NCBI RefSeq assembly: GCF_019049755.1 | Contig: NZ_JAFMOS010000631.1 | Location: 1-38,611, forward strand | Direction of reading: 5' to 3' | Length of the DNA: 38,611 bases | DNA from: Rahnella perminowiae | GTDB taxonomy: Bacteria; Pseudomonadota; Gammaproteobacteria; Enterobacterales; Enterobacteriaceae | Shown here: positions 15,908-24,390 of the stretch, one piece after another | How the letters are laid out: each line of letters starts with the position of its first letter | Numbering within the stretch: the first letter of the stretch is position 1 | Program-made: the position numbers and the translations under genes | The notes under the pieces: model-generated | Seen by the model: the letters and a program-made list of their open reading frames with translations, nothing else | Databases searched by the model: none | Told to the model about the DNA's origin: nothing

Positions 15908-17494
15908 ATGATTAACAGTAACAGCGCGCCGCTGGGCATGGCGGTCACACCCCATCATCTGGCGAGCCAGAGTGCGCTTGCAGTATTGCGCGAAGGCGGC
16001 AATGCCATCGAGGCGATGGTGGCGGCGGCCGCGACAATTGCCGTGGTCTATCCGCACATGAACGGTCTGGGCGGCGATGGCTTCTGGCTGATTGTGCCAC
16101 CGCAGGGAAACCCGGTGGCGATAGATGCCAGCGGTGCCGCAGGCTCCCTCGCCACTCTCGATTTCTATGCCGGTGAAACGCATATTCCGCATCGGGGACC
16201 AAAAGCCGCGCTGACAGTCGCAGGCACTGTCGGCGGCTGGCAGGAAGCGCTGAATGTGTCGGCTGAATTTGGCGGCGAGCAAAAACCGCTCTCCCGCCTG
16301 CTGCGTGATGCCATTCGTTACGCTGCTGACGGCATTCCGGTAACGGCCTCGCAGGAAGCTGCGACCCGTGCCAAACAACACGAACTTGAAAATTTCAGCA
16401 CCTTCGCCGACGTTTTTCTGCCTAATGGCGATGTCCCCCGCGCCGGAAATCGCTTTACCCAGCCGCAGCTGGCGCAGACATTATCGATGCTGTGCGAGGA
16501 CGGGCTGAACAGTTTCTATCGTGGTGAGCTGGCCGACAATATGGCCGCCGACATGGAAAAGCTCGGCATGCCGGTCACCCGCGCTGATCTCGCGGCTTAC
16601 AAGCCCCAGCGTCGTGTGCCGCTGCGGCTCAAACACAGTAAAGGCGAAATCTACAACCTGACACCGCCGACGCAGGGGCTGGTTTCACTGGCGATCCTCG
16701 GCCTGACTGACCGCCTGCCGCTGGAAACCCTGGATGAAAGTGCGACGATTCACAGCATTGTTGAAGCCACCAAACTGGCGTTCGGCCTGCGTGACCGTTT
16801 TATCACCGATCCGCGCATGATGACGCAGGATGCACAGAGCCTGTTGGATCCCCAATATCTGGATGCCCTCGCCACCCGCATCAAACCCCACAGCGCTGCC
16901 GACTGGGGCAAAGGTAAAGGACCGGGCGATACCGTCTGGATGGGTGTGATGGACAGCAGCGGACTGGCCGTTTCTTTTATCCAGAGTATTTATCACGAGT
17001 TCGGCAGTGGCGTGGTGCTGCCGGGCAGCGGCGTGTTGTGGCAAAACCGTGGCGCGTCCTTCAGCCTCGATGCAGGGCATTTACTGGCGCTGGCGCCGGG
17101 CAAACAACCGTTCCATACCCTTAATCCTGCCGCCGCACGCTTATATGACGGGCGCACGATGGTTTACGGCTCAATGGGGGGAGACGGACAGCCGCAGACG
17201 CAGGCCGCCGTGTTTATCCGCCATGTGGTCCAGGGACAATCGTTACAGCAGGCGATCAGCGGCCCGCGCTGGCTGCTTGGCCGTACCTGGGGCGAGAGTT
17301 CGGATTCACTGAAACTGGAAAGCCGTTTTGCCTATCCGACGCTGGCGGGCCTGAGACAGCGTGGTCACGACGTCGAACTGTTGCCAGATTTCAGCGAAGC
17401 CGTCGGCCACGCAGGCGCGATCGTCCGCCATACCAACGGCATGTTTGAAGGGGCCTCCGACCCGCGCAGCAACGGCAGCGCAGCCGGATTTTGA
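15908..17494 (+). CDS. hpxW: Oxamate amidohydrolase (gamma-glutamyltranspeptidase fold)
   Basis: Hydrolyses oxamate to oxalate and ammonia, the last nitrogen-releasing step. The 528-aa Ntn-hydrolase is made as a precursor expected to cleave itself before the nucleophile; Thr342 in GPGDTVWMGVMD is the likely new N-terminus. GNAIEAMVAAAATIAVVYPHMNGLGGDGFW near 35-64 and YGSMGGDGQPQ near the C-terminus are family motifs. Unlike periplasmic Ggt there is no signal peptide, so it acts in the cytosol. The ATG at 15908 follows AAGGA at a good distance; the frame opens earlier (15788) but that stretch holds the promoter. Confidence 0.9.
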   Translation: MINSNSAPLGMAVTPHHLASQSALAVLREGGNAIEAMVAAAATIAVVYPHMNGLGGDGFWLIVPPQGNPVAIDASGAAGSLATLDFYAGETHIPHRGPKAALTVAGTVGGWQEALNVSAEFGGEQKPLSRLLRDAIRYAADGIPVTASQEAATRAKQHELENFSTFADVFLPNGDVPRAGNRFTQPQLAQTLSMLCEDGLNSFYRGELADNMAADMEKLGMPVTRADLAAYKPQRRVPLRLKHSKGEIYNLTPPTQGLVSLAILGLTDRLPLETLDESATIHSIVEATKLAFGLRDRFITDPRMMTQDAQSLLDPQYLDALATRIKPHSAADWGKGKGPGDTVWMGVMDSSGLAVSFIQSIYHEFGSGVVLPGSGVLWQNRGASFSLDAGHLLALAPGKQPFHTLNPAAARLYDGRTMVYGSMGGDGQPQTQAAVFIRHVVQGQSLQQAISGPRWLLGRTWGESSDSLKLESRFAYPTLAGLRQRGHDVELLPDFSEAVGHAGAIVRHTNGMFEGASDPRSNGSAAGF

Positions 17495-17530
17495 TCAGAG
17501 TTCGCTCATGAAAATTGATAAGGAAGCAGC

Positions 17531-17725
17531 ATGAAAGAGACATCCGCAGCGACCAGCTGGGCCGCCTATATCTGCCAGATGGAATCCGTTCTGGCGCTGG
17601 AACTCGACGACGCACGTCGTCAGGAATTGCTGGTGCAGTTCAGCCGCATCGCCCAAATGGCGCAACCCCTGATGGATTTACCGCTCGATGCCCGACTGGA
17701 GATTGCCGGGGTATATCGCGCATGA
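17531..17725 (+). CDS. hpxX: DUF4089 small subunit of the oxalurate amidase
   Basis: The 64-aa protein is of the AtzG/DUF4089 type (SWAAYICQMESVLALELDDARRQELLVQFSRIAQMAQPLMDLPL). In the cyanuric-acid pathway AtzG forms a complex with amidase AtzE, and this gene directly precedes the AtzE-like hpxY with an ATGA overlap, so a stabilising small-subunit role is likely. GGAAG lies upstream of the ATG, 36 bp after hpxW. Confidence 0.88.
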   Translation: MKETSAATSWAAYICQMESVLALELDDARRQELLVQFSRIAQMAQPLMDLPLDARLEIAGVYRA

Positions 17726-19125
17726 AATCGCTTGATCACTTTACGATAAGCCAGTTACATCGGGCACTTGCGCAGGGGGATATCTCCGCCAGGGAAATAG
17801 CCACTTTCGCGCTTGATGCCATTGAACAGGCGAATCCGGTCATCAATGCTTATACGCATATCACCCGTGAACGCATGCTGAGTGAAGCTGCAAAAGTTGA
17901 TAAAATCCGGGCCAGCGGCGCAACATTGCCTCCGCTGGCGGGTATTCCTTATGCAGTGAAAAACCTGCTGGACGTGGCCGGGGAAGTGACGCTGGCAGGC
18001 GCAAGCCTTAACAGCAACAATGCCGCCGCACGTCAGGACGCCTGGACGGTTTCACGCCTGACCTCACAGGGTGCAATGCTTTCCGGCATGCTGAATATGG
18101 ATGCTTACGCGTACGGCTTCACCACGGAAAACAGCCATTATGGCACCACCCGTAACCCGCGGGATCTGTCGCGTGTGGCCGGAGGCTCTTCCGGCGGTTC
18201 AGCCGCTGCCGTCGCTGCCGGGCTGGTACATTTCAGCCTCGGCAGCGATACCAACGGTTCGATCCGCGTGCCGTCCTCGTTAAGCGGTATTCTGGGCCTG
18301 AAGCCCACCTTCGGGCGGATTTCACGTCGCGGCAGCCAGCCGTTTGTTGCCAGCCTCGATCACATCGGGCCGATGGCCCGTTGCAGCGAAGATTTGTCGC
18401 AGGTTTATGATGCCATTCAGGGCACGGATCCGCAGGATCACTTCCAGGCCGATAAGCCTGTGACCGGGACATTTTCACTGCTTAAACGCGGGCAGGAAGG
18501 TTTGCGCAGTGCCGTTTTGGGCGGATATTTTTCCACCTGGTGCGATGATCACGCCAAAGTAGCCGTATGTCAGGTCGCGCAGGCACTGGGAGCGCAGGAA
18601 GAAATTGAAATGCCACAGGCCGAACTGGCGCGTTCCGCTGCGTTTATTATCAGTGCGTCGGAGGGCGGCAATCAGTATTTGCCAAAACTGCGCAGCATAC
18701 CGGAACAGTTTGAGCCGCTGTCGCGCGAGCGCTTACTGGCGGGGGCGATGATCCCGGCGGCATGGTATGTTCAGGCACAGCGTTTCCGTCAGCAGTTTCA
18801 GCAGCAAATCTTGTCCTTGTTCGATCATTGGGACATTCTGATCGCGCCTGCCACACCGTGTCCGGCGACCCTCATTGGTCAGGAAACCTTTCACATCAAC
18901 GGTCAGGATCTGCCAACGCGCGCCAGTATGGGTATGCTGACGCAGCCGATTTCGTTCCTCGGCCTGCCGGTGGTAACGGTGCCGGTCACCACATCAACCG
19001 GTCTGCCGATAGGATTACAACTGATAGCGCCACCGTGGCGCGAAGACCTTTGCCTGCGCGCTGCCCGGGCGCTTGAGCAGCAGGGGATCGTGAAAGTCAG
19101 CAGTTCTCCGGTGATGCCCGCCTGA
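17722..19125 (+). CDS. hpxY: AtzE-like amidase, probable oxalurate hydrolase
   Basis: Amidase-signature enzyme of 467 aa expected to split oxalurate toward oxamate. The Ser-cisSer-Lys triad is visible: Lys80 in PYAVKNLLDVAG, cis-Ser157 in GGSSGGSAAAVAAG and nucleophile Ser180 in GSDTNGSIRVPS. The frame is open 69 codons upstream, but that part overlaps hpxX; the ATG at 17722 overlaps the hpxX stop and is the start. Very close to biuret/1-carboxybiuret hydrolase AtzE, so substrate is assigned from the cluster. Confidence 0.88.
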   Translation: MKSLDHFTISQLHRALAQGDISAREIATFALDAIEQANPVINAYTHITRERMLSEAAKVDKIRASGATLPPLAGIPYAVKNLLDVAGEVTLAGASLNSNNAAARQDAWTVSRLTSQGAMLSGMLNMDAYAYGFTTENSHYGTTRNPRDLSRVAGGSSGGSAAAVAAGLVHFSLGSDTNGSIRVPSSLSGILGLKPTFGRISRRGSQPFVASLDHIGPMARCSEDLSQVYDAIQGTDPQDHFQADKPVTGTFSLLKRGQEGLRSAVLGGYFSTWCDDHAKVAVCQVAQALGAQEEIEMPQAELARSAAFIISASEGGNQYLPKLRSIPEQFEPLSRERLLAGAMIPAAWYVQAQRFRQQFQQQILSLFDHWDILIAPATPCPATLIGQETFHINGQDLPTRASMGMLTQPISFLGLPVVTVPVTTSTGLPIGLQLIAPPWREDLCLRAARALEQQGIVKVSSSPVMPA

Positions 19126-19178
19126 CAGCCTGCATCCCCGTTTTCCAGGGTGAAGTGAAAAGAGTAAAGAGAGTCACT

Positions 19179-19562
19179 ATGAAAACTGAACATATCGACC
19201 GCCCGGCGATCCTTGCCGAAATGAACGCGGCATTTTATCGCTATGAACAGGCGCTGATCACTAACGATACCGCCGTCCTCGACGAACTGTTCTGGCACGA
19301 CCCGCGTACCGTGCGCTACGGCGCGGGAGAAAATCTTTACGGCATTGACGCCATCCGCGCATTCCGCATAGCACGATCGTCACAAGGGTTAGACCGGGAA
19401 CTGGTCAATACCACCATCACTACTTTTGGCGACGACATGGCGGTCGCCAGTACGGAATTCCGCCGGGAAGGCAGCGACAAGATTGGCCGTCAGCAGCAAA
19501 CGTGGGTGAAGATGCCAAGTGGATGGAAGATTGTGGCGGCCCATGTGAGTCTGATGGTTTGA
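19179..19562 (+). CDS. hpxZ: HpxZ/AtzH-type SnoaL-like protein (DUF3225)
   Basis: The 127-aa NTF2/SnoaL-fold protein shows MNAAFYRYEQALITNDTAVLDELFWHDPRTVRYGAGENLYG and RQQQTWVKMPSGWKIVAAHVSLM, both typical of DUF3225. AtzH relatives act as a partner in amidase pathways. The start could be a GTG at 19155, but the ATG at 19179 behind AAGAGAG fits the family better. It lies 53 bp after hpxY and ends the hpxWXYZ unit. Confidence 0.87.
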   Translation: MKTEHIDRPAILAEMNAAFYRYEQALITNDTAVLDELFWHDPRTVRYGAGENLYGIDAIRAFRIARSSQGLDRELVNTTITTFGDDMAVASTEFRREGSDKIGRQQQTWVKMPSGWKIVAAHVSLMV

Positions 19563-19580
19563 CCGAACCATTGGACGGTT

Positions 19581-19611
19581 CAGCTTTGGAAAGCTGAGGA
19601 AACTTTTTTCC
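19581..19611 (+). terminator. Possible weak terminator after hpxZ
   Basis: CAGCTT/AAGCTG with a 4-nt loop is followed after 7 bases by six T. It is 18 bp after the hpxZ stop. The short stem makes it uncertain. Confidence 0.35.
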
Positions 19612-19713
19612 GGTTTCACCGAAGGGGAGTTTTGGTTACCACCGAGGGGAAATCTGAACGGTGATAATTTCGGTTTCTCAATAATAGCGATCACTTATCG
19701 CGCTGCGCCGAAA

Positions 19714-20165
19714 CCGCCCAAAAGGGGAAAGTGCTTTTCCCCTTTTGGATTTCCCCTCGCTGTTACAACACGCGCTTCGCTCGCTGGCTATGTTCCAGTT
19801 ACCACCGTGACAGGCTGGAAATCTTGCCGCTCTGCGGTTCCTTCTCTCGGTCTTCGAGCCATAGGTCTCGAAGCCGCTCCGTTCAGCAAGATTTCTGAAT
19901 CGCCCGTGGGCTTTTTAAAAAAATATAGTGAGGTTGTGAAGTTGAAGCCTGAGGCCGGTTCCAAAATCGCGCCGGAGGAGAGGTGGAAAACCGCGCATCT
20001 TTTTGCGCGGGTTGTAACCCGAACGGAGGGCACCGCGGAGCGGCGGGATTTTGCGGCTATCGCTATGGCTTATGAAACATAGCCAACGAGCAGAGCGCGC
20101 AGTGAAAGAGCCTGGGATTCTTAAGGGGTGCGGCGATAGGCGCCCCTTAAGGCCAGTTTGGGCGG
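19714..20165. repeat. Long imperfect inverted-repeat (foldback or MITE-like) element, gene-free
   Basis: The 640 bp between hpxZ and hpxB hold no convincing ORF. Most is one large inverted repeat. The left arm (about 19714-19843) aligns with the reverse complement of the right arm (about 20018-20165). The best block is 24 bp, 19771-19794 against 20076-20099, with two mismatches. Each arm carries its own strong hairpin: CCAAAAGGGGAAA and its complement (19718-19730/19736-19748), and CTTAAGGGGTGC with GCGCCCCTTAAG (20120-20131/20140-20151). The centre holds CTTCGAG/CTCGAAG (19852-19858/19867-19873) inside an outer AAATCTTGC/GCAAGATTT pair. No transposase is present. Ends and target duplication could not be fixed. 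Confidence 0.6.
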
Positions 20166-20203
20166 CGAGCCCAAGGTTTTGAATTTGAATTTGAATTTCG
20201 GGA

Positions 20204-21142
20204 TTAAACACCGAAATGTTTCACCCAATGATCCGCAATGTCCTGCCGTTTACACACCCATACCTTCTCATGTGACCCGATGTAATCGAGAAACCGCTGT
20301 AAAGCCCGAAACCGCCCCGGGCGGCCCAATATCCGGCAGTGCATCCCGACCGACATCATTTTCGGCGAGGTTTTGCCTTCTTCGTACAACACGTCAAACG
20401 TGTCTTTCAGATAAGTGTAAAACTGCTCACCCGTGTTGAACCCCTGCGGGGAGGCAAAACGCATGTCGTTGGTCTCCAGCGTGTAGGGGATCACCAGATG
20501 CTGTTTCGTTTCACCATTTTCCAGTTTGACCGGCGTCCAGAACGGCAGATCATCGCCGTAATAATCGCTGTCATACTGGAACCCACCCGACTCTACCACC
20601 AGCTGGCGCGTATTCGGGCTGTCGCGTCCGGTATACCAGCCGGACGGTGCTTTGCCGAACAAATCGCGCAGAACGGTAATCGCTTTTTGCATGTGCTCCG
20701 CCTCCCCGGCTTTGCTCATGTCCTGATAATGGATCCAGCGCCAGCCATGGCTGACGACGTCGTAATCCGCCGCCTTGATCGCGCTGACGATTTCCGGATT
20801 GCGGGCCAGTGCCATCGCCACGCCGAAAACGGTCAGCGGTAAGCCGCGTTTCTGAAACTCATTGTGGATGCGCCAGAAACCGGCACGCGAGCCGTATTCG
20901 TACAGCGAATCCATCGACATGTGGCGGTCAGGGAAACTGGCGGCACCGATGATGTCCGATAAAAATTGTTCGGAACCTGCATCACCATGCAAAACGTTGT
21001 TCTCGGCACCCTCTTCATAATTGAGAACAAACTGCACCGCAATGCGGGCGTTGCCCGGCCAGTTGGCATGCGGCGGGCGTCCGGCGTAACCGATTAAATC
21101 TCGCGGATAGGCATCCGTAAAACCGTACTCAAAATCAGACAT
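20204..21142 (-). CDS. hpxB: Allantoinase, PuuE/polysaccharide-deacetylase type
   Basis: Hydrolyses allantoin to allantoate without the metal-dependent amidohydrolase fold. The 312-aa protein is of the NodB-like PuuE group: DLIGYAGRPPHANWPGNARIAVQFVLNYEEGAE, PDRHMSMDSLYEYGSRAGFWRI, DVVSHGWRWIHYQDM, and GWYTGRDSPNTRQLV. Third gene of hpxSAB; its start overlaps hpxA by 8 bp. In Klebsiella the equivalent HpxB has allantoinase activity. Confidence 0.92.
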   Translation of the reverse strand: MSDFEYGFTDAYPRDLIGYAGRPPHANWPGNARIAVQFVLNYEEGAENNVLHGDAGSEQFLSDIIGAASFPDRHMSMDSLYEYGSRAGFWRIHNEFQKRGLPLTVFGVAMALARNPEIVSAIKAADYDVVSHGWRWIHYQDMSKAGEAEHMQKAITVLRDLFGKAPSGWYTGRDSPNTRQLVVESGGFQYDSDYYGDDLPFWTPVKLENGETKQHLVIPYTLETNDMRFASPQGFNTGEQFYTYLKDTFDVLYEEGKTSPKMMSVGMHCRILGRPGRFRALQRFLDYIGSHEKVWVCKRQDIADHWVKHFGV

Positions 21143-21893
21143 AATTATCTCTCAGATTCAGCCCGGCAAAGCGGCCAGACAAGGGTTTTTCAAGGGGATA
21201 ATCCAGATCACCATGTTTACCGGTCGTCAGACGCAGAGCAGCCAGTGACTCGACCATTTTGACCGCCGCGCTGACGCCGTCGATTACCGGCATATTCAGC
21301 TCGAGTGTCAGTTCCTGCGCCAGATCAGCCATTCCGCCACAGCCGAGGACAATCGCTCCGCTGCCGTCAGATTTTTTCGCCGCGATACACTGCCTGCGGA
21401 CTTTTTCCTGCGCCAGCCCGCTGCCGTCTTCCAGCGATAGCACCGGCAGATCGATAGCGTGTAAAGCCGCGCAATGGCGTTCGAATCCATACTGATGCAA
21501 CAAATGCCGGGCGATTGTCAGCGTACGCGGCAAAGTGGTCACGATAGAAAATCGCGTCGCCAGCATCGTTGCCAGATGCATCGCCGCTTCGGCAATACCG
21601 ATCACCGGTGCACGCGCCAGCTCGCGGGCGGCCAGTAATCCCGGGTCACCGAAACAGGCAATAATATGCCCGTCGACACCGGCATCGCGCCCCGCTTTTA
21701 TCTGCTGTAATACGCCCAGCGCGGCAATCGCTTCATCGAAATGCCCTTCAATTGACGGTGCACCTTCTTCAGGGCAAACGGCCAGAATGTTTGTTTCCGG
21801 CGCCGCAACCGAACGGGCTGTTTGTGCCATGATCCCGGTCATCGCCTGGCTGGTATTCGGGTTGATCAGTTGTATACAAAGTGATTTGACCAT
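21135..21893 (-). CDS. hpxA: Allantoin racemase (Asp/Glu racemase family)
   Basis: Interconverts allantoin enantiomers so that both can be degraded. The 252-aa hydantoin-racemase-family protein has INPNTSQAMTGIM at the start and two active-site Cys: Cys80 in IIACFGDPGL and Cys185 in VLGCGGMADL. The ATG overlaps the hpxS stop (TGATG). The start of the gene contains a TTGTATACAA sequence (21870-21879) like the HpxS boxes upstream of hpxS. Confidence 0.92.
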   Translation of the reverse strand: MVKSLCIQLINPNTSQAMTGIMAQTARSVAAPETNILAVCPEEGAPSIEGHFDEAIAALGVLQQIKAGRDAGVDGHIIACFGDPGLLAARELARAPVIGIAEAAMHLATMLATRFSIVTTLPRTLTIARHLLHQYGFERHCAALHAIDLPVLSLEDGSGLAQEKVRRQCIAAKKSDGSGAIVLGCGGMADLAQELTLELNMPVIDGVSAAVKMVESLAALRLTTGKHGDLDYPLEKPLSGRFAGLNLRDNYV

Positions 21894-22627
21894 CAGCCTG
21901 ATTCCTTGCCGGTAACGGGTTTGTGCGTGGCAAAAATCTGCGCAAAATCGGGTATCTGCCCGCTGTGCTGCTCAAAGTGCAGGCTGGCCACGATGCTGTC
22001 GAAATGGTGTGCCATGCTTGCGGTCAGCCCGGCAACATCGCGTTTTTTCAGCAGTTCAATAAGGTCATCATGGTCATGACAACGGCAACCCTGCTGCCAC
22101 GGTGCACCCCAGGCGGCAATCGCCAGCGAGGAACGCAGGGTCAGTTGCGAGACAGACTCAGTAAGTACTTTATTACCGGAAATGGCCTGAAGCTGAACGT
22201 GGAACGCGGCGGAAAGGCGGATCGCAGCGGCACCATTACGTTCATCGTGAGCACGCTTTTCTTCCTGCACCAGTTTTTTCAGCGCCACCAGATGTGGCGA
22301 CTGGCAATGAGCAATGACCAGCGGCAGGTTGGCGCACTCCAGGATTTTACGGGTCGCGAACACATCGCGCGATTCTTCCGCATCCGGGGTGGTGACATGC
22401 GCACCACGCTTGGGCAATAACGTCACCAGTTGCACTGCGGCAAGGCGCTGCAGGACACGGCGGATCCCCGTGCGGCTGACTGAAAACACCTCTGCCAGCG
22501 CTTCTTCCGGCAATTTGCTGCCCGGTAAAAGCTGGTGTTCCACGATAGATTTCACCAGCGCGTTATAAATATGGTCGTCCTTATCCTCGGTAAAATAGGC
22601 CGTATTCAGCCCGTTCCAACTGGTCAT
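21893..22627 (-). CDS. hpxS: GntR-family regulator of allantoin genes
   Basis: The 244-aa protein has an N-terminal winged helix (KLPEEALAEVFSVSRTGIRRVLQRLAAVQLVTLLPKRGAHV near 38-78) and a C-terminal FCD-type effector domain (about 90-220). In Klebsiella HpxS controls hpxSAB in response to allantoin and can act as repressor and activator. GGAG precedes the ATG. Three GTATAC boxes upstream are probable binding sites. Confidence 0.9.
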   Translation of the reverse strand: MTSWNGLNTAYFTEDKDDHIYNALVKSIVEHQLLPGSKLPEEALAEVFSVSRTGIRRVLQRLAAVQLVTLLPKRGAHVTTPDAEESRDVFATRKILECANLPLVIAHCQSPHLVALKKLVQEEKRAHDERNGAAAIRLSAAFHVQLQAISGNKVLTESVSQLTLRSSLAIAAWGAPWQQGCRCHDHDDLIELLKKRDVAGLTASMAHHFDSIVASLHFEQHSGQIPDFAQIFATHKPVTGKESG

Positions 22628-22639
22628 TGCCGTTACTCC

Positions 22640-22697
22640 GTATACCGTTCGAGAGATTAATCGTATACATGAAAGTGATTTTTTGTATACAAAAAAT
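22640..22697. promoter_or_regulatory. Three HpxS-type GTATAC boxes in the hpxS-hpxC intergenic region
   Basis: GTATAC cores at 22640-22645, 22663-22668 and 22685-22690 are spaced 23 and 22 bp centre to centre, about two helical turns. The third is the core of a perfect 20-bp palindrome (22678-22697: A, six T, GTATAC, six A, T). On the minus strand the outer two of these, TTGTAT and TGTATA, are 17 bp apart and could be the hpxSAB -35/-10. This resembles the tandem HpxS sites reported in Klebsiella. Confidence 0.7.
22665..22679 (-). promoter_or_regulatory. Candidate NAC site
   Basis: On the minus strand ATC-N9-TAT differs by one base from the NAC consensus ATA-N9-TAT. It lies between the two GTATAC boxes at the putative hpxSAB promoter, the place where a NAC site is known in Klebsiella. 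The short consensus makes chance matches common. Confidence 0.35.
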
Positions 22698-22703
22698 GAA
22701 ATT

Positions 22704-22719
22704 TGGCCTGATTCATGCA
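22704..22719 (+). promoter_or_regulatory. Weak sigma-54-like box upstream of hpxC
   Basis: TGGCCTGATTCATGCA has GG and GC 10 bp apart and ends TGCA, but the -24 AC and one -12 T are lost. It would start transcription near 22730, 75 nt before hpxC. Confidence 0.35.
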
Positions 22720-22804
22720 GTGCTCCTGTGACTGCTTTTTAACTTTGGACAGCCGGCAGCCGGCTTCCGACTTTCACATGTTGTTTATGACAGGAGCACG
22801 ATTT

Positions 22805-24307
22805 ATGCCAAATCAGGAAATCACCTCCGCCACGGCGCCATCTGAACAGAGCGCCGGGATCATCAAACCTTATTACAGCCCGAAGCTGTGTAACGATGAT
22901 TTAGCACCGACGCGTGACCAAAACTGGAGCTGGTACAACATATTTTCTTTCTGGATGTCCGATGTGCACAGTATGGGCGGCTATGTTGTAGCCGCGAGCT
23001 TCTTTACGCTCGGCCTGACCAGCTGGCAGGTTTTGCTGTGTTTGCTGTGCGGGATTTGTATCGTGCAGATTTGTGCCAATCTGGTGGCAAAACCAAGCCA
23101 GCAGGCCGGTGTACCTTACGCGGTGATTTGCCGTCAGGCATTTGGCGTGTTCGGGGCGAATATTCCGGCAGTGATCCGCGGGCTGATCGCTTTCGCCTGG
23201 TACGGCATTCAGACCTATCTGGCGGCTAACGCGTTAATGCTGGTATTGCTGAAGTTCTTCCCGTCGCTGACGCCAATGACCCTCCCGCACTGGCTGGGAT
23301 TGTCGGCGCTGGGATGGGTATGTTTCGGCATCATGTGGGTATTGCAGGCGATGGTGTTCTGGCACGGAATGAGCGCAATTAAGCGTTTTATCGATGTGGC
23401 GGGCCCGGCGGTGTATGTCGTTATGCTGCTGCTGGCGGGTTGGATCCTGTATAAAACCGGCCTGAGCAATATCTCTTTCACGCTGTCGACTAAAACCCTG
23501 ACCGCCGGCCAGCAAGGCTGGGAGATGCTGACCGCCACAGCGCTGGTGGTGTCTTACTTCTCCGGTCCGTTGCTGAACTTCGGCGACTTCTCACGTTACG
23601 GCAAAAGCATGGGCGAAATCCGCCGCGGTAACCGCTGGGGCCTGCCGTTTAACTTCCTGCTGTTCTCGATTGTGACCGTCGTGATCGTTTCAGGGACTCA
23701 ATCCCTGTTCGGACAGATGATCACCGATCCTATCGAAACCGTCAGTCGTGTGGGCAACAGCGTTGCGGTGGCACTTGGCCTGCTGACGATGATTATCGCG
23801 ACCATCGGTATCAATATCGTGGCGAACTTTGTTTCACCGGCATTCGACTTCTCTAACTGCTCACCGCAGAAAATCAGTTTCCGTACCGGCGGGATGATCG
23901 CTGCTGTCGGTTCTGTTCTGCTGACACCCTGGAACCTGTTCCAGTCACCGGAAATTATTCACTACACGCTGGACGTGCTGGGATCATTCATCGGCCCCTT
24001 GTTCGGGATTTTACTGGCCGATTATTACCTGATTAAGCGCGGGCATATGGATGTGGATGCGCTGTTTAATGCAACGCCTTCGGGTCGTTATTGGTATCGC
24101 AACGGATTCAACCCGAAAGCGATTGCCGCGCTGGTGCCCGCGGTGGCGATTGGTCTGTTTATCAGCTTTACGCCGAGCCTGCATCAGGTCGCGAACTTCA
24201 GCTGGTTTATCGGCGCGTTTCTGGCCGGGGGCTTATACCGCTATATTGCCCGCCATGATCGTGCGGCCAGCGGGGCGATGGGATATATGAAAACCGAAGT
24301 GGAATAA
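22805..24307 (+). CDS. hpxC: Allantoin permease, NCS1 family
   Basis: The 500-aa inner-membrane protein is a nucleobase:cation symporter-1 relative of allantoin/hydantoin permeases. NDDLAPTRDQNWSWYNIFSFWMSDVHSMGGYVVAASFF near 32-70 is the family opening, followed by about twelve hydrophobic segments. GRYWYRNGFNPKAIAALVP near the end is typical. The ATG at 22805 is chosen (AGGAG 8 bp upstream, MPNQEIT); a longer frame starts at 22715 but covers the promoter region. It diverges from hpxSAB. Confidence 0.92.
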   Translation: MPNQEITSATAPSEQSAGIIKPYYSPKLCNDDLAPTRDQNWSWYNIFSFWMSDVHSMGGYVVAASFFTLGLTSWQVLLCLLCGICIVQICANLVAKPSQQAGVPYAVICRQAFGVFGANIPAVIRGLIAFAWYGIQTYLAANALMLVLLKFFPSLTPMTLPHWLGLSALGWVCFGIMWVLQAMVFWHGMSAIKRFIDVAGPAVYVVMLLLAGWILYKTGLSNISFTLSTKTLTAGQQGWEMLTATALVVSYFSGPLLNFGDFSRYGKSMGEIRRGNRWGLPFNFLLFSIVTVVIVSGTQSLFGQMITDPIETVSRVGNSVAVALGLLTMIIATIGINIVANFVSPAFDFSNCSPQKISFRTGGMIAAVGSVLLTPWNLFQSPEIIHYTLDVLGSFIGPLFGILLADYYLIKRGHMDVDALFNATPSGRYWYRNGFNPKAIAALVPAVAIGLFISFTPSLHQVANFSWFIGAFLAGGLYRYIARHDRAASGAMGYMKTEVE

Positions 24308-24351
24308 AGGGTTATATCAGGGAAGAAAAGAGCCAGGATGGCTGAAACGAC

Positions 24352-24383
24352 GAAGCCCTGAGTGATTTCTCACTCAGGGCTTC
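24352..24383. terminator. 14-bp perfect hairpin beyond hpxC and next to the tRNA-Asp fragment
   Basis: GAAGCCCTGAGTGA and its complement are joined by a TTTC loop. No clean T run follows on either strand. It lies between hpxC and the tRNA-Asp fragment and was probably the terminator of the leftward tRNA-Asp gene before the island entered. Confidence 0.55.
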
Positions 24384-24390
24384 TGAATAG

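Noticed and set aside
19807-20082. 91-aa ORF inside the foldback element
   Set aside because: It is read through the inverted-repeat arms, has no ribosome site and no recognisable protein; better explained as structural DNA.
20204-21142. Chitin or peptidoglycan deacetylase
   Set aside because: The protein is NodB-like, but the PuuE-specific segments and hpxSA neighbours point to allantoinase.
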